Position numbers and translations under genes: made by a program
Notes under the pieces: model-generated
Seen by the model: the letters and a program-made list of their open reading frames with translations, nothing else
Database searches by the model: none
What the model was told of the DNA's origin: nothing
NCBI GenBank assembly: GCA_037127255.1
Contig: JBANSL010000004.1
Location: 23,629,967-23,693,966, forward strand
Length of the DNA stretch: 64,000 bases
Reading direction: 5' to 3'
Source of the DNA: Persicaria tinctoria
Taxonomy: Eukaryota; Streptophyta; Magnoliopsida; Caryophyllales; Polygonaceae
Shown: positions 46,558 through 57,678 of the stretch, piece by piece
Layout of the letters: each line of letters starts with the position of its first letter
How positions within the stretch are numbered: position 1 is the first letter of the stretch

Positions 46558-48442
46558 ACTGTTTTCTCATAAGTCAATCAAGGTAAGCTGGAACCCAGGT
46601 CACAAAAGTGTGTCTTTTTAGAGTATCCAGAAGGAGTCAAAGGTTATACGTTGTTGATTGTCCAACTTGGTGTTTATAAGACTATTGTGAGTAGGAATGT
46701 TATATTCAATGAGCATGAATTTCATTTTAAGAAAGCTTCTGCCTCTGTGTTATATGACACTGACTTGCAGGTACAAAATGGAGACCAGTTCTATGTTCCT
46801 AAGGGCATAGACTCTGATTCTAATGATGAATTTGATAGTGGGTATTCTATATCTCCCTCCCCTCCTCCATCTATTTCTTCTCCTACCCCTCCTGCTTCTG
46901 TGATTGTGCAACCTCACCAATTGGGTGGGGAAGCAAGTAATGCATCTGTGTTGCCTTCCTCTTATGCTTCTCCTACTTCTGTGAATGAGGATGTTGTTGT
47001 TGAATCTGTGTCTGCTTCTGGTTTTGGAAATTCTAGTTCTTCAGATGCTCATATGCATGATTTAACTGATTGGCAGTTGACTAGGGATAGAAGTCCTAGG
47101 ACTGTCATTCCTAATAAGAGATTCATTACCAACATTGTTGAGTTTGCTTGTCTTGTTTTTTATGTGGTGCAAAGTTATATTCCTGAAGCTTATGATCAAG
47201 CTGTTAGATGTGCTCACTTTAAATTCGGGAAGCATGCTATGGATGAAGAAATAGAATCTATGAGAGTGAATAAAACCTGGACTTTAGTTCCGAAACCTAC
47301 TGATGCTAGATTGATTGATTGTAAATGGATCTTTAAGCTTAAAGAGGGAATAACTAAGTCTGACCCCTTAATTACAAAGCTAGATTGGTTGCTAAGGGTT
47401 TTACTCAGAGGGAAGGAGAGGATTACAATGAGATCTTTGCTTCTGTTGTGAAATATAAGACTCTTAGATTGATGCTTTCTATGACCGCTGTCTATGACTT
47501 TGAGCATGAACAAATAGATGTTAAAACTGCGTTTCTTCATGGTGACTTGGATGAAACAATCTATATGAGACAACCTAAGGGCTTCATTGATTCTGTGCAT
47601 CCTGACTATGCCTACTTACTTAATAAATCTATATATGGCTTGAAACAATCTCCACGTAAGTGGAATAGACTTCATCCTTTTAGACTCAACATTAGACATG
47701 ATATTCCACTAAATATTCCTTTAGGTCCTCACCTTGACTTGACTAAGCTTAAAGAAAAAAATGTCTAATGTTGAGTCTAAAAGGACGAAGTCTATTCCTT
47801 ATGATGCTGCTGTTGGGTCTGTTATGTACTCTATGATCTGTACTAGACCTGATTTGGCTTTTGCTATCAGCACACTTAGCAGGTTCATGTATGAGCCTGT
47901 CGAGAAGCATTGGTTGTCTATGAAATATCTGCTCAAATATCTTCTTGGATCTGTAAACTTGTCTATGTTATATGCTGGACATTCTTTCTCTTATGATTTA
48001 CATGATTTTTGTAGATGCTGACTATGCTAGTAACAAGGACACTAGGAAATCAATTACCTCCTATGATTATACATGGGCTGGTAATTGCATTTCATGGAAG
48101 TCCCAACAACAGCCTATAGTTGCATTATCCTCCACTAAGGCAGAATACATTGCAGCTACAAAAGCCTGTAAAGAGGTAATCTCGCTGCAGGGTATTCTGA
48201 AAGAGATTGAAATGAAGCACTATACTTCCATTCTGCATATAGATAGTCAGAGTGCTCTTTACTTATGTCGTGATCCCATGCATCATGAAAGAACTAAGCA
48301 TATTGATGTGAGATATCATTTTATAAGAGAAAAGGTTGAAGATAATGTGATTCATGTGAAAAAGATTGACGGTAGATATAATCCTACAAATTTTGGTAAT
48401 AAAATTGTTCCTCATGATAAATTTTTGGAGGAGCTCACCTGA
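46558..48442 (+). pseudogene. copia-3 pol pseudogene (integrase end-RT-RNase H)
   Basis: The region opens in the integrase C-terminus (Ser-Gln-Lys-Cys-Val-Phe-Leu) and a Ser/Pro-rich linker. It passes into RT (Asp-Cys-Lys-Trp-Ile-Phe; after a frameshift near 47,380, Ala-Arg-Leu-Val-Ala-Lys-Gly-Phe; then Asp-Val-Lys-Thr-Ala-Phe-Leu). RT stops after Ser-Pro-Arg-Lys-Trp at about 47,660. The segment with the Tyr-Val-Asp-Asp active site is gone, and coding resumes at about 47,720 (Pro-Leu-Gly-Pro-His). RNase H follows (Asp-Ala-Asp-Tyr-Ala; Thr-Lys-Ala-Glu-Tyr; His-Ile-Asp-Val-Arg). A frameshift lies near 48,000. Confidence 0.85.
47661..47798. repeat. 37-bp inverted repeat at a deletion junction in copia-3
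   Basis: 47,661-47,697 and about 47,761-47,798 are inverted copies with a single mismatch (core AGACTTCATCCTTTTAGACT versus its complement with GACGAAG). The right copy is the native coding sequence; the left copy replaces deleted RT sequence. Confidence 0.85.
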
Positions 48443-48546
48443 TCTGTATTGTGAGCATGGGCTGAGGACGGACCTTGCAGAAGAATCCACTTGTTATGAA
48501 AGTTATAGTTTGCCCAGTGCAAGACTTAGAAAAGTACAGGGGCATT

Positions 48547-49424
48547 TGTAATGTTATGTGATACTTTCCTATGTCTTTTATACTTGTTTGTCACTCGTAA
48601 TATTGTCTGTATGTTTGTAACATGTATGTATATGATGATCATACATATTGTACATAATAGGTATATATACTATGTATGGATGCATATATTATCTTATGCT
48701 TAAATGAGTTGTATTGAGCTATGTGAGCTTGATCCTCTAACAAGTTCATAAGATAAATATATGGTGTGATAATACATAGATTATATATATATATATATCA
48801 TGTTATATGCTAAGTATGTATAAAATGTAAGAGAGACTTTAAGCCTTGGATTAGGATTTAGGCCCATACAGAGGAAAGGCTCGTGGTTGCCGTGTGGAGT
48901 TTGAGGAGCCCAGAGTTGAGCCCAGATTCCCTTAGCCCGTTACTTGGTGGAACGCAGTGTTTTATTCTTGGTTGGAGCTCTCCGGTTGACCTAGCTATAA
49001 AATCTCTTGAGGAGCTTCTCAGATGACGTACTGTTTAGCTCTCTCCTCTCTTCATCTTCCAAAACACTCTCTAGGGTTTCTAGGATTTTTGGTGATCCAT
49101 CCTCTTGCCTGAGGTTTTCCGAGCAAGGAAGCGAAGGTTGGTGGCCGACGGTATCCCTAGAGGTTCTCTGACATTCGACGATCGAATCTCTGGGTGGCAG
49201 CTCTCCGTTCCAAGCGATCTAGGGTTTAGAGATCGAAGACTTCTTCGATCTTCTGGTTCCCACATAGGGGGATTTTCTTCTCTCTTGCTTTCTGATCTCA
49301 TGCATGTTTATATCTAGGAGTTTCTTGTATCTCTTTACTTGATTTGTCCCTGTACAACTCTTTCTAGTGGATTTGGCCAACTCTTGAGGCCCCGTGCTCG
49401 TTCTTTGGCTTGCATGTTCGATCT
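48547..49424 (+). repeat. 3' LTR of copia-3, main part (continues at 57,308-57,385)
   Basis: 878 bp before the Sirevirus insertion plus 78 bp after it, totalling about 956 bp. It shows many small differences from the 5' LTR, including an extra TA tract at about 48,785-48,799. Confidence 0.85.
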
Positions 49425-50477
49425 TGAAGAGTCTATAAGGTGATAAACAATACTCTAGAGGGGGGGGGGGGGGGTGAATAAAGTATGTACGATTTTCGCA
49501 AGATAAGAAACTTCAAGGCAGTTTGCAAACCAACTTGTCAAGACCTTGATATGCAATCAAATCTTGACAAAGCAAAATTGAATACAGTAAAGTAAGTGCG
49601 GAAATAAAAGATGAACACACGAATTGTTAACGAGGTTCGACACAAACTTGACCTACGTCCCCGCCTAGGGTTCTCCAACCCGTAGGATTCAAACCTCTTT
49701 ATTTCACTTCCTTGAGACTAGAACTTCCTAGGAGAACTTCCCTTCCCCTATGCAAAGCCTCACCGCTTCTATTCTAGCCCTCAACCTTACAAGTGAAATA
49801 GAGGAACCAACTACACACCAAAGTGTGCTATCACGAGTATAAGAACTCAAAGAGTGAATCAAATGACTTGTACAATAAAGACTAGTGTTTCTCTCAACAC
49901 TCAAACTGATCACTCTAAGCTCAACGTGTAAAGAGAATATTTGGTATTGCTTGATGCTCTCGAATATGAATGCTTTCTTCAATGATCTTCATCTTCCATT
50001 TGCACCGTTTAAATAGATCACCAAAGGAGCCGTTTGAAGTTCGAATTTCTTCCGGAAATAATTCTTTCCGGTTATAGAAGATGCTCCCTTGATCTTGTGC
50101 AAATCGGCAGTTGGGTTGATTCGAAAAACAATTTCTTCAAGCCTTGATCCTCAAGGATCTTTATTTCCTTATTGGGTTGATTCGAGAAGGTAATTGTGGG
50201 ATCTTTCACAATGGATGTGAGCCCAAATCTTTTCGTTATTCAAGCCCATTATGAAAGGCCCATCTCTTTGAATAGAGTCATGCAGGTTAGCTTGGATAGA
50301 TATACATATAAAGCCCATACCATGACTTATATAGAATATGATATTCGTAAAGGAATGCACGATATAGTCCTGGTTTCAAGACCTTGAAACCCAGACAATG
50401 TTTTGTCTTTCATCGTCCTTTAATATCATCCCTGCAAGTTAGTACGTCAAGATCTTACAATCAAGGTGGAGTCTTCA
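49425..50477 (-). repeat. 3' LTR of the Sirevirus-like element
   Basis: 1,053 bp. It contains a run of about 15 G at 49,460-49,474, against about 12 in the partner LTR, within CTCTAGA-G(n)-TGAATA. Confidence 0.92.
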
Positions 50478-50559
50478 ATCTCCCCCTTGATGGAAGACAA
50501 AACATGATTTAAGGAATAATGTACATATAACATAAAGCATTAATATGAAAATGTTTAGA

Positions 50560-51379
50560 CCAAAGTTCTCAGACAAAACATGAGCATCATCTCGGGAAGA
50601 TTAGGCTCATAGCCATTCATGATAAGGTAAAGGATTTCGAGGAGATTCTCAGTGACAAGCTCTCTGGAATTAACACGAGGGAAGATGCATCGAGCAAGAA
50701 TTGCAAAGATCAGTTTTGGCTGCATTTGAAGAATGGTGTGTGTGGGCTTGTATGTGAAAGACGAATCAGGAGGGGCATGAAGGAAGAATTATTATCGGGC
50801 AAGATTGATGGAATCAAACTTGTCCGGAAAGCCTTCGGTAGGAATTTCAGTGGGAAGGTCAAAGATTAAGGCAAGGCTCTCTGTAGAAAGTCAAATTCCA
50901 TGGTTTTTGACTTTCGTGACAAGGGTTAGGGTTCCCTTGACACGGTGTGCGGTCATGTTTGCATAAAAGAGTCGGGTAAGACGAGGGTAGGAGAAGTCTC
51001 CAGGGTTGAGGATGGACCACAAGCATGTTGATTTTAGGAGGGTGATGCAGGGTAAGGGCATGGAAAGAAGCAATTTTGTGTCGACAACGTCACAGAAGCA
51101 TAATCGACGGTGTCCATAGCCCTATTCCTAGGACTTGGCCACGTCAGAGGAGACAAACTAGTTAGCAGGGATCTCAGAGGATACCTGAGGGAGATTGGGT
51201 GCTGGATGTGCAACTGGGGTCTTCTTGTTCTTCCTGATCAAAGGAGATGGTGAAGAAGAGCTTGAGTCCTCGGAGCTTTCAAGCGGTGGAGAGCATGCCC
51301 GTTTTCCTTTGTCGCCCATCATTTTGTAGCGTTTGGAAGAAGGAGCAGCCGGTGGAGTTGCAGTCCTCTTGGGAGCCAT
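50560..51379 (-). pseudogene. Env-like / 'putative plant transposon protein' ORF of the Sirevirus-like element
   Basis: The frame starts at 51379 with Met-Ala-Pro-Lys-Arg-Thr and a Ser-rich, charged N-terminus. It continues after stops with Tyr-Pro-Arg-Leu-Thr-Arg-Leu-Phe-Tyr-Ala-Asn and Val-Lys-Gly-Thr, and ends with Tyr-Leu-Ile-Met-Asn-Gly-Tyr. This is the pattern of the extra ORF downstream of pol in SIRE1-type elements. In the family it is called env-like because of position; an envelope function has not been shown. At least four stops or shifts disrupt it here. Confidence 0.65.
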
Positions 51380-51892
51380 TGATGCACAAAGCTTTGGGAA
51401 GAAGAGAATGTTTCTTGAAAAAGGAGAGCGTTTTCAGAAAATGGAGTGGAGAGAGAGTGATGAAGTGACAGAGTGAGGAAGGGGTGTTTAAATAGCCGTA
51501 TAAGAAATTGAAAATCCACACTCCTTCACTATTGATCAAGTACACTTCATTTAAGATAAAACCCTATCAAAATTAAATGGAAAGGGGATAATTTTTAAAG
51601 ATAATAAATCTTTTGAAAGAGGGAAAGTGTATCAAAACATATACATGGAATTTGGACAGAGAATTTTAAATCGGAGATTTATTTATTTATTATTATTATT
51701 TTTAAAAAACAAAGCAATAATTTTTATTAAAAAAGGGAACAAAGAATTTCTGTTAATATCTATAAGGATATTAGCAGAAGTTTTAGGTCTGAATTTATAT
51801 AATTCGAGTTTTGGATTTCTCAAGACCATAATGTATCAAGGTCTTGATATGTCCATTTCGAATATGCCTTTCAAGGAAGAGTGCTGCTCCCC

Positions 51893-54835
51893 CTAAGAAA
51901 GTGCTTCCCTGTTGAGCATGCCTAGTTCCAATCTAATGAAATTGAAACGATCTTCTAGGAGTGGCTTGGTGAAGATATCTGCCAATTGAAATTCAGTAGA
52001 AATGAAGGAAATAGATACATCGCCTTTCTCCACATGGTCTCTAATGAAGTGATGTCTCACATCAATGTGCTTGGTTCTAGAATGCTGCACAGGGTTCTTA
52101 GTGATAGAGATGCCACTTGTATTATCACATTTGATAGGAATACCTTTTAGATCTATGAAAAGGTCACGGAGTTGTTGTGCTATCCATAAGATCTGTGAGC
52201 AGCATGCTCCTGCAGCTATGTATTCGGCTTCAGCAGTAGATAAGGCCACCGAGTTTTGTTTCTTTGAATGATAGCTAATCAGGGATGAGCCAAGAAGTTG
52301 ACAACATCCAGATGTGCTCTTCCTATCTACTTTGTATCATGCAAAGTCTGCATCTGAGTAGCCAGTTAAATGGAAATTGCTCTCCTTGGGATACCAGAGA
52401 CCAAGATCTTGAGATCCATTCAAGTATCTGAAAATCCTTTTTACAGCAATGAGATGTGATTCCTTAGGATCAGCTTGGAACCGAGCACACATACATACAC
52501 TGAACATAATATCAGGCCTACTGGGAGTAAGATAGAGTTGAGCTCATGGGGGTCACATTCTTTTTACAGCTAGTGAACCAATCATACCTCTATACTCCTT
52601 TTGGTTCACATTCTTACCATTTTTGTCTTGATCAAGGGAAAGAGTTGAGCTCATGGGGGTCCTTGCTACCTTAGATTGATCCATCTTGTATTTCTTAAGC
52701 AAGTCCCTCGTATACTTCCCTTGGTTTAAAAAGATTCCCTTCTTTGTTTGATGTACTTCTAGACCGAGGAAGAAATTTAATTCTCCCATGAGGCTCATTT
52801 CAAATTCCCTGCACATTATCTCAGAGAACTCCTTGCAAAAGGAGTTGTTAGTAGCACGGAATAATATATCATCAACATAGATTTGAACTACCAACAGGTA
52901 ATTTCCACGGGTCTTCATGAAGAGACTTTTGTCAATCAAACCTCTTTGAAAACCATTTTCTAGAAGATACCTGGACAGTCTCTCACACCAAGCTCTAGGG
53001 GCTTGTTTGAGACCATAGAGAGCCTTGTCCAGTTTATATACATGATTAGGAAAAACATCATTTTCAAAGCCAGGAGGTTGAGCAACATAAACTTCTTCTT
53101 CTAAGACACCGTTTAGAAATGCACATTTGACATCCATTTGAAATAACTTAATCCCCATAAATGATGCAAAGGCAAGTAATATACGTATGGCCTCTAACCT
53201 TGCTACGGGAGCAAAAGTCTCCTCGTAGTCTATACCTTCTTCTTGATTGTAGCCTTGAGCAACAAGTCTTGCTTTGTTTCGAATGATCTTTCCTGCTTCA
53301 TCTAGTTTGTTTCTGAACACCCATCGAGTTCCAATGTCTGATTGATGCTTAGGCCTAGGCTAAAGAGTCCACACCTTATTCCTTTCAAACTCATTCAGCT
53401 CGCTTTGCATAGCAGTGATCCAATCCGAATCCTTGAGTACTTCAGCAGGGGTCTTTGGTTCTACAAGAGGGACAAAGGCATAGAAAGCACATAGATTTTT
53501 TAATCTGGAACGAGTTTGTATACCAGAGGATGGATCTGAGATGATATCTTGAGCCGAGTGTGATGAGGCGTGCTTAAACTTTCGTTGCTTTGGGCCTTGA
53601 TCATTCAGAACAACAACATGTCTTTCTTCAAGATCTTGAGTGGAGATTTGAGGATTAGATGCTTCATTTCTTATGTCAACCTCATCTTGGTTTTGCATTT
53701 GCTTCTCAAGGTCTTGAGATAGCTCATTTGTGTCTTGGATTTGCTCTTGCATATTGGGTTCTTGGTTGCCCTTGTTTTCAGATTTTTCTTCTTCTTCTCC
53801 ATCAGAATCATGACGATTTAGGTCGAGATCTGCAAAACTTTCACTCAACACACCATTATTGCTTTCGTCGAATACCACATGGATACTCTCCTCAACAACT
53901 TTGATGCGCTTGTTATAAAATCTGTAAGCTTTGACATGAGATGAGTAACCAAGAAATATACCTTCATCACTACGAGCATCAAATTTCCCAAGGTTGTCTT
54001 TACCATTATTGTGAACAAAACAAGTGCATCCAAAAGGTTTGAAGTTGGAGATGTTAGGCTTTCTTCCTTTGAAAAGTTCATAAGGAGTTTTCTTCAAAAT
54101 AGGACGGATTAAACAACGGTTTAAAATATAATTAGTTGTGTTAACAGCCTCGGCCGAATAGTGTTTTGGCAATCCATTTTCTAAAAGCATTGCCCTAGAC
54201 ATGTCCTCTAGGGTGCGATTCTTTCGTTCCACAACCCCATTTTGTTGAGGAGTTCCAGGAGCTGAAAAAATTGTGTGAAATATCGTATTTAGCGCAAAAC
54301 AAATCAAACTTGAGTTGGTCAAATTCTCTACCATGATCACTTCGACTAGAGACGATTGGTAGATTTTTCAATGTCTGCAACTCCTTATAAAGTTTAGAAA
54401 ACTCGAACAAAGCCTCATATTTTTCTCTTAAGAACGAAATCCATGTAAAACGAGAGAAATCATCAATAATATTGTTTTCCCTTAGGAGATTTGACACGCA
54501 TAGGACCTCATAAATCTATATGTAAAAGTTCAAGAGGGCGTGAGGAGCTTACAACCTTTTTGGGTTTGAATGAACTTCTTGTTTGTTTACCTCTTGTGCA
54601 GGCATTGCACAGTTCCTCACTTTTGAAGTTTAGATCAGGTAAATCCACGTACTAGATCTCTTGTCTTTAGCTTGTTAAGAGTGTGCAAGCTTACATGCCC
54701 TAACCTTCTGTGCCAGAGGCTTTGGTCGCCAGTCAAGGCCTTGAGGCACTTGAGTTCTATACCTGCAATATGGTCAGTATTCATAGCATATGTGTTGTTG
54801 TGCCTGTGAGCCGTGAGAATCGGGTCTCCAGTTTC
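51893..54835 (-). pseudogene. Sirevirus-like pol remnant (integrase-RT-RNase H)
   Basis: GAG-pre-integrase (Leu-Trp-His-Arg-Arg-Leu-Gly-His) lies near 54,720. Integrase Asp-Asp-Glu residues are visible (Ile-Asp-Asp-Phe-Ser, Ser-Asp-His-Gly-Arg-Glu-Phe, Asn-Gly-Val-Val-Glu-Arg) with a frameshift between the second and third near 54,290. RT (53,320-52,553) keeps Met-Asp-Val-Lys-Cys-Ala-Phe-Leu and Tyr-Val-Asp-Asp. A scrambled patch lies at about 52,535-52,575, and RNase H (52,249-51,893) ends in Asp-Ile-Phe-Thr-Lys-Pro-Leu. In-frame stops include one just before RT at about 53,360. Confidence 0.85.
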
Positions 54836-56193
54836 CTAATTTCTGACTTCACACTTGTTCCTGTCAAAGCCAACTTTGTTTCCCTTGTCATATAGATGAG
54901 AAACACTTAGGAGATTATACTTTAAACCATCAACAAGATATACATCCTTGATGCAGCTATTTGAATTACCAACATTACCGATACCAATGATGCTGCACTT
55001 CCCTTTATCACCAAGAGTAATTGTTCCAGTGGTTTTCTCTTTAAGATCTTGAAATAAAGATTTCTTCCCACTCATGTGTCGAGAGCATCCACTGTCCATG
55101 ATCCATTTTGATTCCTCGTACTCGTGTTCAGCCATTAGACAGAGATTTGCTTGGTCTCCTTCTGAATCTGAATCTTCTGAGGAATCCGAGTCACTCCAAG
55201 TTGCTAGCATAGCCTTCTTTTTATCATACTTTCTGAACTTGTTTCTTTTCTTCACGGGACATTCTTTTACGAGATGATCTGTTTCACCACACTTAAAGCA
55301 CGTTAGTACTTTTGGCTTTTTCGAAGGGTTTGGTGACTTACCTCTGAATCTAGATGATCTGGGATTTTCCCTGTTTGAGAATTGCTTCTTCATTTTCAGA
55401 ATTCGTGATAACCCTCGTGTGATAAGAACAAATGGATCATCTTCGTCGTCACTTTCGTCACCATCAGATTGTGATTGATCTTTCTTTGCTTTGAGGGCAA
55501 GATTCTTTGTTGTTGGAGGTACTTCTCCATCTTCCTCGTTTAATATCATTTCATGAGTGATGAGCTTTCCAAGAAGATCATATAATGGCAGTGTAGTAAG
55601 GTCTTGAGCTTCCTCAATTGCAGTAACCTTGGGTCCCCAATTGGCTTTTGGGAGGCTCCTGAGAACGTTCCTAACTTTCTCTGGGTTAGAGAAAGTTTTC
55701 CCAAGTGAGTCGAGGTTGTTTACAATTTGAGTAAATCTCGTGAACATCACCTTCACTGATTCATCAGGATTCATCTTGAACAACTCGTACTGTCTGAGAA
55801 AGATGTTGATCTTGCTCTCTTTGACTTGACTTGTGCCTTCATATGTGACCATAAGCTTCTCCCAAATTTCCTTGGCACTTTTGTAGGATGAAACACGATT
55901 AAATTCATTAGCATCAAGAGCACAATATTGTAAATTCATAGCTTTGAAATTCTTAGCAATGTTCTCTAGGTCGGTTTGAGCGAATTCAGCTTTGGTCTTC
56001 TCGACTTCTTTTCCATCGACAGTCTTCATTGGACATGTGGCCCTTTATTGACAAGGTCCCATAGCTCAAGGTCTTGATCAATGATGAACATCTGCATCAA
56101 TGATCTCCAGCGAACAAAGTTGTTGCCACAAAACAGAGGAGGTCGGTTGGTTGATCTTCCTTGAGCAAATCCTCCATCACCTATGTTAGACAT
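54836..56193 (-). pseudogene. Sirevirus-like gag and protease
   Basis: The likely start is the ATG at 56193-56191. A one-base deletion near 56,030 shifts the frame, after which 56,029-54,836 stays open for 397 codons. It has a UBN2-type gag domain, a CCHC zinc knuckle (Cys-Phe-Lys-Cys-Gly-Glu-Thr-Asp-His-Leu-Val-Lys-Glu-Cys, about 55,300) and a protease Met-Asp-Ser-Gly-Cys motif at about 55,100. The stop at 54,836 replaces a codon inside the pol region rather than being the natural end. Confidence 0.85.
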
Positions 56194-56233
56194 GCTGAAA
56201 AACTCACAAGATTGTTAGATAAAAAATAGTAAG

Positions 56234-56249
56234 CCAAGCTCTGATACCA
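56234..56249 (-). other. Sirevirus-like primer-binding site
   Basis: On the minus strand TGGTATCAGAGCTTGG lies two bases after the 5' LTR, a match to the initiator-methionine tRNA primer site of plant copia elements. Confidence 0.9.
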
Positions 56250-56251
56250 AT

Positions 56252-57302
56252 TGAAGAGTCTATAAGGTGATAAACAATACTCTAGAAAGGGGGGGGGGGG
56301 TGAATAGAGTATGTACGATTTTCGCAAAATAAGAAACTTCAAGGCAGTTTGCAAACCAACTTGTCAAGACCTTGATATGCAATCAAATCTTGACAAAGCA
56401 AAATCGAATACAGTAAAGTAAGTGCGGAAATAAAAGATGAACACATGAATTGTTAATGAGGTTCAGCACAAACTTGGCCTACGTCCCGCCTAGGGTTCTC
56501 CAACCTGTAGGAGTCAAACCTCTTTATTTCACTTCCTTGAGACTAGAACTTCCTAGGAGAACTTCCCTTCCCCTATACAAAGCCTCATCGCTTCTATTCT
56601 AGCCCTCAACCTGACAAGTGAAATAGAGGAACCAACTACACACCAAAGTGTGCTATCACGAGTATAAGAACTCAAAGAGTGAATCAAATGACTTGTACAA
56701 TAAAGACTAGTGTTTCTCTCAACACTCAAACTGATCACACTAAGCTCAACGTGTAAAGAGAATATTTGGTATTGCTTGATGCTCTCGAATATGAATGCTT
56801 GCTTCGATGATCTTCATCTTCCATTTGCACCGTTTAAATAGATCACCAAAGGAGCCGTTTGATGTTCGAATTTCTTCCGAAAATAATTATTTCCGGTTAT
56901 AGAAGATGCTCCCTTGATCTTGTGCAAATCGGCAGTTGGGTTGATTCGAAAAACAATTTCTTCAAGCCTTGATCCTCAAGGATCTTTCTTTCCTTATTGG
57001 GTTGATTCGAGAAGGTAATTGTGGGATCTTTCACAATGGATGTGAGCCCAATTCCTTTCGATATTCAAGCCCATTATGAAAGGCTCATCTCTTTGAATAG
57101 AGTCCTGCAGGTTAGCTTGGATATATATACATATAAAGCCCATACCATGACTTATATAGAATAAGATATTCGCAAAGGAACACACGATATAGTCCTGGTT
57201 TCAAGACCTTGAAACCCAGACAATGTTTTGTCTTTCATCATCCTTTAATATCATCCCTGCAAGTTAGTACGTCAAGATCTTACAATCAAGGCGGAGTCTT
57301 CA
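56252..57302 (-). repeat. 5' LTR of the Sirevirus-like element
   Basis: 1,051 bp, only a few percent different from the partner LTR by eye, so the insertion is fairly recent compared with the surrounding decayed copies. Confidence 0.92.
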
Positions 57303-57678
57303 TATCTGATTTATGTTTCTCTTGCTCGATTTCATACGCTTCCGCATATTTGCCTATCTCGTATCTCGATGTTTAGGTTTTTACAGGATAGCTGAACCTA
57401 AACGGTTTATTGTGTAAAGTATGTTAAATTAAGCTAGTAATGTGTTTGGTAACCTTAGTTGAATGATAGCTCATAAAATAGAAGATTTGTGAATATCAAA
57501 GGAAAAGCTCTGAAAAATTTGGGGTGGGTAGCTGGTGGAAATTCAATTCCAGAACGTTAATTGACAAATAATGTTAGCTTTATTTCATTTAAAACTATAT
57601 AATATTAAAACAAAAATCTCCAAAACGCTACTTTTGTTGCCAAGCACACCCCCTTAATTTCCTACATCTATATATATA

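Larger units (their letters stand above)
49425..57302 (-). mobile_element. Sirevirus-like Ty1/copia element, nearly full length (7.9 kb)
   Basis: LTRs of about 1.05 kb (49425-50477 and 56252-57302) start TGAAGA and end TCTTCA. Flanks are GATCT (49420-49424) and TATCT (57303-57307), a TSD with one mismatch. The initiator-Met primer site follows the 5' LTR after two bases, and an AAGGGGGAGAT tract precedes the 3' LTR. Order on the minus strand is gag, protease, integrase, RT, RNase H, then an extra env-like ORF. Long LTRs plus that extra ORF point to the Sirevirus group. Stops and frameshifts make it inactive. Confidence 0.9.
45787..57385 (+). mobile_element. Ty1/copia retrotransposon (copia-3), deleted, with a nested Sirevirus
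   Basis: LTRs begin TGTAATGTTATGTGATACTT at 45787 and 48547, and the 3' LTR ends ...TTTTTACA at 57385. A perfect 5-bp TSD, GGATA, is at 45782-45786 and 57386-57390, even though a 7.9-kb element now separates the two parts of the 3' LTR. A purine-rich AGGGGCATT precedes the 3' LTR. The 5' side lost the LTR end, primer site, gag, protease and most of integrase in one deletion joined at about 46,557. The element is inactive. Confidence 0.9.
45757..57653. mobile_element. Tourist-like MITE split by copia-3
   Basis: The left end GTGTGTTTGGTAAC and, on the other strand, the right end GGGGGTGTGCTTGGCAAC are inverted. They are flanked by TTA at 45754-45756 and 57654-57656, as in PIF/Harbinger MITEs. 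The two pieces (45757-45786 and 57391-57653) would join to about 293 bp. The TTA is short enough to be chance, so the call rests mainly on the inverted ends. Confidence 0.5.
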
